A stretch of DNA of 64,000 nt. Source: a bacterium. GTDB taxonomy: Bacteria > Patescibacteriota > Microgenomatia > UBA1406 > GWC2-37-13. This document shows positions 1 through 8,336 of this stretch, one piece after another (the stretch's first letter is position 1; each line of letters begins with the position of its first letter). A model generated the notes under the pieces. It saw nothing but the letters and a program-made list of their open reading frames with translations. It did no database searches and was not told the DNA's origin. The stretch is taken from the NCBI GenBank assembly GCA_021789995.1, contig JAJYIQ010000001.1:248001-312000 (forward strand), written 5' to 3'. The position numbers were made by a program, and so were the translations under genes.

Positions 1-1637
1 AGTATGTGGGAGAAGTTGATAAAACCGCTGATAATATTAAGAAATTGCCGAAAAGTATCGTCGGAATCGGTCATACCCGCTGGGCGACAACCGGCGCGGT
101 GACAAAAATTAATGCCCATCCCCATTATTCCACTGATCGTTCTTTTGTTTTGGCCCAAAATGGGATTGTCGAGAATTACGAAGAATTAAAAAAAGATTTG
201 ACGCAAAAAAAATATCGGTTCGTTACCCAAACCGATACGGAAGTTATTACCCGGCTTATTGAGGAAGAATTAACAAAAAACAATGACTTATTCTCTGCTG
301 TCCGACAAGCATTTTTGCAACTAAAAGGCCGCAATACGATCATCATCCTCACCAAAACCGGACAGGTGATTGCCGCCCGCAATGGCTCCCCACTTGTTAT
401 CGGCTTGAATCCAGAGTCAAACGAAATCTTCATTTCTTCCGACGTTTTGTCTTTTGCCCCTTTTGCCGATAAAATGATCATTATCGACAATAATCAATTA
501 GTCAACTGTATAAATGGAAAAATTAAAATTTTCGATATCAGATCCGGTCAGGAAAATAAGTACGGGATCGAGAACATCGACATAAAAAATGATAGAGTCG
601 ACAAACAGGGTTATGCCCATTTCATGTTGAAAGAGATAAATGAAGCACCTTATGTCATTAACCAATTATTAAAACAGGATATCGGCGCTTATAATGAATT
701 GGCGGCGGCAATTAAAAAAGCCAGAAGTGTGTATACCATTGGTTCAGGGACAGCCGGCGTAGCGGCAGCACAAACGGCTTTCTATCTTCGCGAATATGCC
801 GGTATAAATGCTATTTACTTAGTCGGCGCCGACGCCAGAGAATATTATGAGTTAATTGATAAAGACGACTTATTTCTTGCCCCTTCCCAGAGCGGTGAGA
901 CTGCCGACGTATTAGAAGTGCTGGAAGTTGTCAAAAAAAAAGGAGCAAAGATTGCGTCATTTGTTAATATGTCCGGCTCGATGATGACACGGTTATCCGA
1001 CTATAAATTTATGGCCCAATCGGGCCCGGAAATTTGTGTCTTATCAACAAAAGTCTTTGACGCCCAAATCGCCTGGGGTTATCTGGTAGCAAAAATCACA
1101 GCCGGTAAAACCCGGGAAGCTAAAGAAAATCTACGGAATCTTTCCGTCCAGATTGGTAACTATTTGGGAAATAATAAAACAAAAATTCAGGAGCTCGCTA
1201 AATATTTATTAAACGCACACGATATATTTTTGCTGGGTAAGTATCAGAATTTTCAAATTGTTCGAGAGGGAATGATAAAATTGGTGGAGGCGACTTATAA
1301 ACACGCTCATGCCATTCCGGCCGGCGATTTGAAACATTACGCGATTACATTGATGGAACCTGGTGTGCCGGTAATTGTTGTTTCCTCCAACGATAAAGTC
1401 AAATCCGATATTCTTAATACTGTCTATGAGGTCAAAGCGCGGGGAGCACGGGTAATCGGAATTTCCCCGGAATTTGATGAGAGTTTTGATTTTCATCTGG
1501 AAGTACCCGATAGCGGCGAAACCAGTGCCATTTTGAATATTATTCCGTTACAACTCCTGGCGTATTATATTGCTTTAATGTTGGGCAATAATATTGATAA
1601 ACCGCGCAATATCGCTAAAAGCGTGACGGTGAAGTAA
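1..1637 (+). CDS. glmS: Glutamine-fructose-6-phosphate aminotransferase, 5' truncated by window edge
   Basis: GlmS makes glucosamine-6-phosphate from fructose-6-phosphate and glutamine, the entry step to UDP-GlcNAc and peptidoglycan. The frame is open from the first base, and about 60 N-terminal residues including the catalytic Cys1 lie outside the window. The GTG at position 6 is internal, not a start. Visible are the glutaminase motif GHTRWATTG with NAHPH, then two SIS sugar-isomerase domains (GSGTAG, SQSGETADV, STKVFDAQ) and the family C-terminus AKSVTVK. The second SIS domain is somewhat divergent (HAIPAGDLKHY where AYAAGELKHG is usual). It converges on secA with only 2 nt between the stops. 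Confidence 0.95.
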   Translation, partial: YVGEVDKTADNIKKLPKSIVGIGHTRWATTGAVTKINAHPHYSTDRSFVLAQNGIVENYEELKKDLTQKKYRFVTQTDTEVITRLIEEELTKNNDLFSAVRQAFLQLKGRNTIIILTKTGQVIAARNGSPLVIGLNPESNEIFISSDVLSFAPFADKMIIIDNNQLVNCINGKIKIFDIRSGQENKYGIENIDIKNDRVDKQGYAHFMLKEINEAPYVINQLLKQDIGAYNELAAAIKKARSVYTIGSGTAGVAAAQTAFYLREYAGINAIYLVGADAREYYELIDKDDLFLAPSQSGETADVLEVLEVVKKKGAKIASFVNMSGSMMTRLSDYKFMAQSGPEICVLSTKVFDAQIAWGYLVAKITAGKTREAKENLRNLSVQIGNYLGNNKTKIQELAKYLLNAHDIFLLGKYQNFQIVREGMIKLVEATYKHAHAIPAGDLKHYAITLMEPGVPVIVVSSNDKVKSDILNTVYEVKARGARVIGISPEFDESFDFHLEVPDSGETSAILNIIPLQLLAYYIALMLGNNIDKPRNIAKSVTVK

Positions 1638-1639
1638 TG

Positions 1640-4375
1640 TTAATTCGGATAATGACATTTTTTGTACTTCTTGCCGCTGCCGCACCAGCAGGGATTGTTG
1701 CGGCCGGGTTTTTTGTCCGTTTTTGTTCCCGAAGGAATGAATTTTATGCCGCCGAATTCCTGTGGCGCCGGAGGCGGATTTTTGGTATTCTGGACTTTGC
1801 GAACGGTGATTTTTGCCGGCTCATCGCTGACAGGAACGGTTTTTCTGGCTTCGGCGACGGTATCGACGGCCGATGCCGATTTGTAAACCATTTCTTTCGG
1901 CTTTTCCTGGGAAATAAGTGGCGTCGGTGATCCGATATTTATTTCCATCTTAAACAGCCGTCTGGTGACTTCGAAATTGATATCGCCAACCAGTCGCTCA
2001 AACATGGAATACGCTTCGTTTTTGTATTCAACCAACGGATCAAGCTGGGCGTAGCCGCGAAGATTGATCCCCTCCCGCAAATCCTCGATTGCCGTCAGAT
2101 GATCCATCCAGTATTTGTCGATTGTCGACAAAAAAATTGCCCGGACGATATTCATCCATAATTCCCTGCCGATATTCTTCTCCCGTTTCTTATACTCGTT
2201 TTTCACTTTGTCCAAAAGATATGTGTCTAATTTTTCAGTATTTCGCGATTTCACCAATGGTTGAAGTTCTTTGGCGGCAACGGGAATAATCAAATTCAAT
2301 TCCTTAAGCAGGGTATCAGTATCTTCATCGGTAACTATTTCGTTTGCTACCAGTATACTGGCAGTAAGAGTCGCCAATTCTTCCGTAAAAGTCTCCGTCA
2401 CCACCTCGCCCATTTCCCCGTAGAGAATTTTCCGTCGCATGGCATAAATAATTTCCCGCTGTTTGTTCAAAACATCGTCATAATCGACCAGGTGTTTCCG
2501 AATATCAAAATTAAAACCTTCCACTTTTACCTGGGCCTGTTCGATCGCCCGCGACACCATCGAATGCGTCAGTGGCTGGTCTTCCGGCAATTTGAAGAAA
2601 GTCATCAGATTGGCAATCTGCTCGCCACCGAAAATCCGCATCAGGTCGTCTTCCAAAGCGACGAAGAAACGCGTCTGGCCGGGGTCACCCTGCCGACCCG
2701 ACCGGCCTCTTAACTGATTATCGATTCTTCTTGATTCGTGCCTTTCCGTACCGATGACGTATAAGCCGCCAAGAGCGACGACCTCGTCATGTTTTTTCTG
2801 CCAATCTTTGGTCGAGTCCGGTTCTCCGCCCAGAATGATATCGACACCCCGACCGGCCATATTAGTGGCGACCGTCACCGCTCCTTTTTCCCCGGCCCGG
2901 GCGATAATCGTCGCTTCCCGCTCGTGATTTTTGGCGTTAAGAAGTTCGTGCGGTACGCCTTTTTGTTTTAGCAATCGTGATAAGTATTCATTTTTTTCAA
3001 TCGAAGTGGTACCAACCAGGACCGGTCGGCCCTTTTGATAATTCTGGGCAATCTCTTCGACAACGGCATCAAATTTTCCTTTTTCGGTTTTATAAATCAT
3101 ATCCGGATGGTCTTTGCGAACCATCGGCATATGGGTGGGAACCACAATGACATCGGTATGATAAATTTTGTGGAATTCCTCCGCTTCCGTCGCCGCCGTC
3201 CCCGTCATCCCTCCCAGTTTTTTATACATCCGGAAATAATTCTGTAGTGAAACCGTTGCCAGCGTTTTCGATTCTTTTTGGATTGTTGCTCCTTCTTTGG
3301 CTTCGATTGCCTGATGCAACCCTTCGGAAAATCGCCGGCCATAAAGCAGCCGGCCGGTAAATTCGTCAACAATAATCACTTCATTATCTTTGACGATATA
3401 ATCCTTATCGAGTTTGAACAATGTCTGCGCTTTCAAGGCTGCCTCGATATGAAACAAGGTGTCAAAATCTTTTTCGTAAATGTTATCGACTTTTAGGATG
3501 GATTCGATATTTTTGATGCCTTCTTCCGTCAAATTGGCCGTCCTCAATTTTTCATCGATGACATAATCGGTTTTTTCATCAAGCTGTTTGACAATCTGGG
3601 AATAGCGGTAATACTTAGAGGTATCTTCTTCAAAAGGCGCGGAGATAATATGTGGCGTCCGGGCCTCATCAATCAGGACTGAATCGGCCTCATCGATAAT
3701 GGCAAAATTGAATCCCCGCTGTACCAATTCCTGGGGATTTTGTGCCATATTGTCCCGCAGGTAATCAAAACCGAATTCACTGTTGATGCCGTAGGTAATA
3801 TCGGCGGCATAAGCCTCTTTCCGGGAAATCGGCCGCAAATGAGCCAGGCGGCGGTCACGAGCTTCCTTGTCGGTATATTGGGGATCAAACACATATGAAT
3901 AGTCGGCAATCATCGCTGCCGTGCTTAAACCGAGGAAATGAAAAATTTCCCCCATCCAGCCGGCATCGCGCCGGGCAAGATAATCGTTGACCGTCACCAA
4001 ATGAGCGCCTTTACCGCTTAAGGCATTAAGATATAAAGCGGTTGTCGCCGACAGCGTTTTTCCTTCACCGGTTTTTTGCTCGGCAATCTTTCCCTCATGA
4101 AGGGCGATCCCCGCCATAAGCTGAACATCAAAATGCCGCTGCCCAAGCTGACGACGTGCTGCCTCCCGGACCAATGCATAAGCCCACGGCAGAATCTCGT
4201 CCAGACTGGTGCCGGCTGCCGCTTTTTCCTTGAGGGCTTTGGTCTCTTTGGCAAAGTCCCTATCCTTCAAATCCCGGGCCTTGTCTTCAAGGGCATTTAT
4301 CGATTCGACTTTTTTGGCCAGGCGGTCAACTTCTTTCTGGTTGTAATCAAAGAATTTCTTCAGGAATCCTAACAT
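1640..4375 (-). CDS. secA: Preprotein translocase ATPase SecA
   Basis: SecA is the cytoplasmic motor that drives unfolded preproteins through SecYEG; its partner secY lies at 55 kb. The 911-residue protein is of normal length. Visible are Walker A GEGKT (residues 103-107), the DEAD box with DEADSVLIDEART (228-240), the preprotein cross-linking region, NQLRGRSGRQGDPG of motor domain 2, the helical scaffold (MDHL), and a C-terminal zinc SEC-C tail, CWCGSGKKYKKCHYP. The start is the ATG at 4375 giving MLGFLKKFFD. The zinc tail suggests that SecB or phospholipid/ribosome binding is kept. Confidence 0.98.
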   Translation of the reverse strand: MLGFLKKFFDYNQKEVDRLAKKVESINALEDKARDLKDRDFAKETKALKEKAAAGTSLDEILPWAYALVREAARRQLGQRHFDVQLMAGIALHEGKIAEQKTGEGKTLSATTALYLNALSGKGAHLVTVNDYLARRDAGWMGEIFHFLGLSTAAMIADYSYVFDPQYTDKEARDRRLAHLRPISRKEAYAADITYGINSEFGFDYLRDNMAQNPQELVQRGFNFAIIDEADSVLIDEARTPHIISAPFEEDTSKYYRYSQIVKQLDEKTDYVIDEKLRTANLTEEGIKNIESILKVDNIYEKDFDTLFHIEAALKAQTLFKLDKDYIVKDNEVIIVDEFTGRLLYGRRFSEGLHQAIEAKEGATIQKESKTLATVSLQNYFRMYKKLGGMTGTAATEAEEFHKIYHTDVIVVPTHMPMVRKDHPDMIYKTEKGKFDAVVEEIAQNYQKGRPVLVGTTSIEKNEYLSRLLKQKGVPHELLNAKNHEREATIIARAGEKGAVTVATNMAGRGVDIILGGEPDSTKDWQKKHDEVVALGGLYVIGTERHESRRIDNQLRGRSGRQGDPGQTRFFVALEDDLMRIFGGEQIANLMTFFKLPEDQPLTHSMVSRAIEQAQVKVEGFNFDIRKHLVDYDDVLNKQREIIYAMRRKILYGEMGEVVTETFTEELATLTASILVANEIVTDEDTDTLLKELNLIIPVAAKELQPLVKSRNTEKLDTYLLDKVKNEYKKREKNIGRELWMNIVRAIFLSTIDKYWMDHLTAIEDLREGINLRGYAQLDPLVEYKNEAYSMFERLVGDINFEVTRRLFKMEINIGSPTPLISQEKPKEMVYKSASAVDTVAEARKTVPVSDEPAKITVRKVQNTKNPPPAPQEFGGIKFIPSGTKTDKKPGRNNPCWCGSGKKYKKCHYPN

Positions 4376-4408
4376 ATGATGCTAATACAACGAATAAATT
4401 CGATACCG

Positions 4409-4463
4409 ATCTACGAATATACGAATATTAGCATATTCGCAACATTCGCATTCATTCGTAGAT
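4409..4463. repeat. AT-rich inverted repeat upstream of secA
   Basis: This lies in the 96-nt gap between the secA start and the next upstream gene. Outer arms of 10 bp match perfectly (ATCTACGAAT at 4409-4418 and ATTCGTAGAT at 4454-4463). The interior repeats the word ATTCG/CGAAT several times and has a nested CGAATA/TATTCG pair. It could form a cruciform or an mRNA-leader hairpin for secA. No T-run follows, so it is not a typical intrinsic terminator. Confidence 0.6.
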
Positions 4464-4471
4464 TCGTTACC

Positions 4472-5146
4472 CTATTGCATAAAGTACTCTTGCGGCAGAA
4501 TCAGTATCTTAAGGGCAGAATAGGTATTATTTGTCTCTTGACCAGACTGCTTCGCGACAAAATGGATCGTATCGCCCACCTTTATTTTTGAAAAACCGGC
4601 TTTTTCTACCTCAAGAGTTTTAATGTTGATAATTTGCTGTTTAGTCGTTGTTTCTATATTCAATGTATAAGTATCCTTATCGGTTGTCACCACGGTCAGC
4701 GTATAGTTGTCCGAATTGACCTGGGAAACTTTGCCAATTCTGACCAAGAACGCTTCGTCGATATAAATAAAGTTGGCACTGACCGATTTATCGTTGATCA
4801 CGCCGGCAGCGATCGCATAATCGCCTTTTTTCAAATCAGACAATTTTATCTCCTTCCGGCCATTACCAACCACCCGGTAATACTTGGTTAAAATGTCATC
4901 CAGCTTAATTTCGTATTTCTGATCGTTGGAAGTATTAATCGTAATCGTATTGCCGCTTATATCGGTAATGAAACCGCTGACAGCTTTATCGTTGTTGCTG
5001 TAATACTGGGCTGCCGCCGAAGCTACTTTATCTTTAAAAGCCTCCTCGCCGGCCGATGGCGAAGCGGGTTGCGTCTGACTATACGCCACACCAACCGTTG
5101 TCAGAAAAATAATTATCGAAAGGATAATGGTAAATATTTTCTTCAT
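4472..5146 (-). CDS. Predicted secreted protein with duplicated beta-rich modules
   Basis: The 224-residue protein is not assigned to a named family. A signal peptide is clear: MKKIF, a hydrophobic stretch to about residue 20, then AYSQ. The rest looks like two similar beta-strand modules, each beginning with a phrase of the type 'xGxVxxIsgnxiTlxT' (SGFITDISGNTITINT near 56 and IGKVSQVNSDNYTLTVVT near 134) and each followed by a 'KxGD' segment (LKKGDYAI, IKVGDTIHF). This resembles the small OB/DUF5666-like secreted proteins common in CPR genomes, which is an inference. Its start overlaps the stop of the next upstream gene by 4 nt, so the two are cotranscribed. Confidence 0.8.
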   Translation of the reverse strand: MKKIFTIILSIIIFLTTVGVAYSQTQPASPSAGEEAFKDKVASAAAQYYSNNDKAVSGFITDISGNTITINTSNDQKYEIKLDDILTKYYRVVGNGRKEIKLSDLKKGDYAIAAGVINDKSVSANFIYIDEAFLVRIGKVSQVNSDNYTLTVVTTDKDTYTLNIETTTKQQIINIKTLEVEKAGFSKIKVGDTIHFVAKQSGQETNNTYSALKILILPQEYFMQ

Positions 5147-5577
5147 AGCGATTGGTCAAAATAATAAATCCGCAGTTCTTTTTCCTGCGGCCGCAGCTGT
5201 TTATCTTTCGGATAAATCGCTACCCGGATGATATTTTCACCGTATGCCAGCGGGAAATCGACACTGAACTGGTCCTTATCAGTCATAAAGACCATATCCT
5301 TTGCCGGCGATTGGATGATAACCAGTGAATTTTTTATGGCGTTGACTTTTATGGTGATGCTGTTTTTGTTAACGATCGTCCGGTCATCGGGCGAGACGAT
5401 TTCCATCGGTTTCAAATCGGCGTTGTTGGCCAGAGCCGGCTGGACGGTTTTTTCCGCCGGGGTGATCATCTTGTTTTTTGCCAGCTGGGAATCGCGGCTT
5501 TTGATGATCAGGATGACAGCCAATATTCCGCCTAAAATTATGCCAAAGACGACAGCAGTTACGGTTTCCTTCTTCAT
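5143..5577 (-). CDS. Membrane-anchored protein with Ig-like/glucodextranase-B-like domain
   Basis: The 144-residue protein has one N-terminal transmembrane helix (residues 7-26, VTAVVFGIILGGILAVILII), so most of it faces outward. Residues 57-140 form a small beta domain: 'EIVSPDDRTIVNKNSITIKV' then 'PLAYGENIIRVAIY'. This matches the pattern of bacterial Ig-like domains in which 'GxNxIxVxAxD' closes the sheet. No catalytic motif is seen. It is coupled by a 4-nt overlap to the secreted protein downstream, so the two probably act together at the cell surface. The function is unknown. Confidence 0.8.
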   Translation of the reverse strand: MKKETVTAVVFGIILGGILAVILIIKSRDSQLAKNKMITPAEKTVQPALANNADLKPMEIVSPDDRTIVNKNSITIKVNAIKNSLVIIQSPAKDMVFMTDKDQFSVDFPLAYGENIIRVAIYPKDKQLRPQEKELRIYYFDQSL

Positions 5578-5622
5578 GCCACTTCGCTATTAATTTTAAT
5601 TAAATTCATAAGCTTCGTTAGG

Positions 5623-5662
5623 TATGACCCCAATCGTAGCCTTTAGGCGAAGTGGGGTCATA
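5623..5662. repeat. Inverted repeat at the nnrD 3' end
   Basis: A 10-bp perfect stem (TATGACCCCA at 5623-5632, TGGGGTCATA at 5653-5662) with a 20-nt loop overlaps the nnrD stop codon. A second interlocking pair, CCACTTCGC (5579-5587) and GCGAAGTGG (5647-5655), allows an alternative fold. It could stop or stabilise the nnrD transcript. No clear T-run is present. Confidence 0.5.
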
Positions 5663-6521
5663 GTTTAAACTTTAATTGTACCAATACATTAGCGACTTTA
5701 TCAATGATATCAGATACATTATACCAATATCCTTTTTCAGAAAAAAGTGTGTCGGCGGTTTTTTTCAGGATGATAGACGCAAGGACCGCCGATTCGACGG
5801 CACTGTTTTTGGCAAATAGAGCAACAGTCAATCCGGCCAAAGCATCGCCCGTCCCTCCCTTAGTCAACCCGGCATTGCCACCCTCCACCACATAAGTTTC
5901 TTCTCCGTCAGAAATGATATCGATGACTGTTTTTAAAAGAATGACTGATTTGAATTTTTTAGCCGTTTCTCTGACAATATTAATTTTCTCGTCAAACGAA
6001 TCATTGTTTATCGATATGTCAAATAATTTTTCGAATTCGATTTGATGTGGAGTGATTATGGGTTTCGTTTTTAACTTCTTTAGCCAGTCGGCATCCATCG
6101 TATGCAAGCTTCCGGCATCGAAAACAAATCTTTTTTCCGGAAATTTTTCGATCAGTGACCTGGTCAGATCACGGGTATATTCTCCCTCTTCACCTTCCCG
6201 GACCATTCCCGGCCCGATCAATACCGCATCATCTTCCTTGATATAAAAATCAGTATCTTTTTGTGGCACGATGATGCCATTCTGGAATTTTTTCTTCAGC
6301 GTCAGGAACACTTCTTCGTTTTCTATCGTCGACAAATAATGGACGGTGTCGGCAAAACGGGATGCGATTTCCGCCGCCCAAATCGAGGCGGCATGGAAAA
6401 GCGAAGACCCGCCGATGACCAATACTCTTCCGTTTTGGCCCTTATGTGAATTAGGAGGTGGAATATAAAGCTTGTCTAAAAATGGCTGAATTGCTTTAGT
6501 GTCGGATGTTCTTATTAGCAT
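5658..6521 (-). CDS. nnrD: ADP/ATP-dependent NAD(P)H-hydrate dehydratase
   Basis: NnrD repairs hydrated NADH/NADPH by nucleotide-dependent dehydration. The 287-residue protein has the ribokinase-like fold of the YjeF C-terminal domain: HKGQNGRVLVIGGS at 26-39, 'DAVLIGPGM' around 98, 'ITPHQIEFEKLF' around 157 and the catalytic 'GGTGDALAGL' near 220. The epimerase half (NnrE), often fused at the N-terminus, is absent, so this is a stand-alone dehydratase. It is divergent from alaS with only 21 nt between the starts, so the promoters must overlap. It ends in UGA. Confidence 0.92.
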   Translation of the reverse strand: MLIRTSDTKAIQPFLDKLYIPPPNSHKGQNGRVLVIGGSSLFHAASIWAAEIASRFADTVHYLSTIENEEVFLTLKKKFQNGIIVPQKDTDFYIKEDDAVLIGPGMVREGEEGEYTRDLTRSLIEKFPEKRFVFDAGSLHTMDADWLKKLKTKPIITPHQIEFEKLFDISINNDSFDEKINIVRETAKKFKSVILLKTVIDIISDGEETYVVEGGNAGLTKGGTGDALAGLTVALFAKNSAVESAVLASIILKKTADTLFSEKGYWYNVSDIIDKVANVLVQLKFKL

Positions 6522-6525
6522 ATAG

Positions 6526-6534
6526 TGTTATAAT
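6526..6534 (+). promoter_or_regulatory. Extended -10 promoter of alaS
   Basis: The sequence TGTTATAAT is a full extended -10 (TG-N-TATAAT). Only 8 nt separate it from the alaS ATG at 6543, so the predicted mRNA begins within a few bases of the start codon. No Shine-Dalgarno sequence fits in between. No convincing -35 is seen at 17 nt. Confidence 0.55.
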
Positions 6535-6542
6535 TTTACATT

Positions 6543-8336
6543 ATGGCAATGACTCATGTCCAACTAAGGCAATTATTCAAAAAATTCTGGGAAGAGCGCG
6601 GCCACCGCGAAGTGCCGCCGATTCCCCTCGTGCCGCAAAACGACCCGACCACTCTTTTCACCGGCTCGGGGATGCAGCAGCTTGTCCCCTATCTTCTTGG
6701 TGAGCCGCATCCGTTGGGCAAGAAATTATACAATATTCAGCCCTGTTTTCGCGCCCAGGATATTGAGGAAATCGGCGATAACCGTCATACCACTTTTTTT
6801 GAAATGATGGGCAATTGGTCGCTTGGCACTTATTTTAAGAAGGAACAACTGACGTGGTTCTGGGAATTTTTAACGCAGGTATTAAAGTTGCCGAAAGCAA
6901 AGCTTTATGTCTCGGTCTTTGCCGGTACTAAAGAAATCCTCGAAGACAAGGAATCGATCGAAATCTGGAAATTGCTGGGTGTTCCGGAAAATCATATTTA
7001 TAAATACGGACCGAATAAAAATTGGTGGTCGCGGGCGGGCGAACCGCAAAATATGCCGCCGGGCGAGCCGGGCGGACCGGATTCGGAAGTATTCTACGAT
7101 TTTGGTAAGGAACTACAATTCCATGAAAATTCTCCATTTAAAAATAAGGAATGCCACCCGAATTGTGACTGCGGCCGCTTCCTCGAAATCGGTAATTCCG
7201 TTTTTATGGAGTACAAAAAAAATCCCGATGGAACATTTTCTCCGCTGCCAAATAAGAACGTCGATTTCGGCGGCGGACTGGAAAGGTTATTAGCGGCAGC
7301 CAATGATGAACCGGATATTTTTAAAACAGATATTTTCTCCGATATCGTCAAAATTATTGAGCGTTGGTCGGGAAAACGTTATGAAGGAGAAAATATACGA
7401 TCAATTAGAGTTATTGCAGATCATATCAAAGCTTCAACATTTATCATATTATCCGGCGTACGCCCCTCCAACAAAGGACAAGGTTATGTATTAAGAAGAT
7501 TATTAAGAAGAGCAGCAATAAAAATACATAAATTAAACGGACGGCTAACGCCGCATGAATTTGCCAATATCGCCGATGAAGGTGTGTTAAAAACATATGA
7601 AAATGTTTATTCCGATCATCAAAATACAAGAGAAACTGTTATGTTTGTAATAGAAGATGAATTAAATAAATTCGGAAAAACGCTCGATAGAGCTCTTCGC
7701 GAATTTCAAAAAATAGATAAAATTAACGGAAAAATTGCTTTCGATTTTTATCAATCATATGGCTTACCGGTCGAGATAATGCATGAATTGGCAACAGAAA
7801 AAGGACAAGTCATTGATTTAAAGGAATTCTTAGAAGCATTTCATAAACACCGGGAACTGTCCCGCACTGCTTCCGCGGGGATGTTCAAGGGCGGTCTGGC
7901 CGACCAATCGGAGCAAACGATCAAATATCATACCGCGACCCATTTAATCCATCAGGCACTTTTTGACATCCTCGGAAACGAAGTCCGGCAGGAGGGTTCA
8001 AACATTACCGGGGAAAGGTTGCGCTTCGACTATCACAGTCCGGTCAAACCGGCGCCGGAGCAGATCAAACAGGTGGAAACGATCGTGAACGAGAAAATAA
8101 AGCAGGCGTTGCCGGTGGAATTCAAAATCATGCCGAAAGCGGAAGCGGACAAACTTGGCGCCAGATCTTTTTTCCGCGAAAAATATCCGGAGATGGTAAA
8201 AGTTTATTTTATTGGAGATTACTCGAAAGAATTCTGCGGCGGCCCCCACGTAAAAAATACATCCGAGATTGGCAAAATCGAGATCTTCAAATCGGAAAAA
8301 ATCGGCAGCAATTTATACCGGATTTATGCAAAATAA
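6543..8336 (+). CDS. alaS: Alanyl-tRNA synthetase, short form without C-Ala domain
   Basis: AlaRS charges tRNA-Ala. Class II motifs are present: motif 1 around GHREVPPIPLVP, motif 2 in 'NIQPCFRAQDIEEIGD' and 'GNWSLGTYF', and motif 3 in 'DFGGGLERL'. The editing domain follows with the HTATHL zinc motif (HxxxH) and FCGGPH (CxxxH) close to the end. At 597 residues it stops right after the editing domain. The C-terminal oligomerisation/C-Ala domain that makes most bacterial AlaRS about 870 residues is missing. The ATG at 6543 is supported by the promoter 8 nt upstream. The next gene overlaps its 3' end by 11 nt. Confidence 0.97.
   Translation: MAMTHVQLRQLFKKFWEERGHREVPPIPLVPQNDPTTLFTGSGMQQLVPYLLGEPHPLGKKLYNIQPCFRAQDIEEIGDNRHTTFFEMMGNWSLGTYFKKEQLTWFWEFLTQVLKLPKAKLYVSVFAGTKEILEDKESIEIWKLLGVPENHIYKYGPNKNWWSRAGEPQNMPPGEPGGPDSEVFYDFGKELQFHENSPFKNKECHPNCDCGRFLEIGNSVFMEYKKNPDGTFSPLPNKNVDFGGGLERLLAAANDEPDIFKTDIFSDIVKIIERWSGKRYEGENIRSIRVIADHIKASTFIILSGVRPSNKGQGYVLRRLLRRAAIKIHKLNGRLTPHEFANIADEGVLKTYENVYSDHQNTRETVMFVIEDELNKFGKTLDRALREFQKIDKINGKIAFDFYQSYGLPVEIMHELATEKGQVIDLKEFLEAFHKHRELSRTASAGMFKGGLADQSEQTIKYHTATHLIHQALFDILGNEVRQEGSNITGERLRFDYHSPVKPAPEQIKQVETIVNEKIKQALPVEFKIMPKAEADKLGARSFFREKYPEMVKVYFIGDYSKEFCGGPHVKNTSEIGKIEIFKSEKIGSNLYRIYAK

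Noticed and set aside
6-8. GTG at position 6 as the glmS start
   Set aside because: The frame is open to the window edge and the essential N-terminal Cys region is upstream; the gene is simply cut.
2261-2713. 150-codon plus-strand open frame opposite secA
   Set aside because: It is antisense to conserved SecA motor motifs and has no family features; shadow frame.
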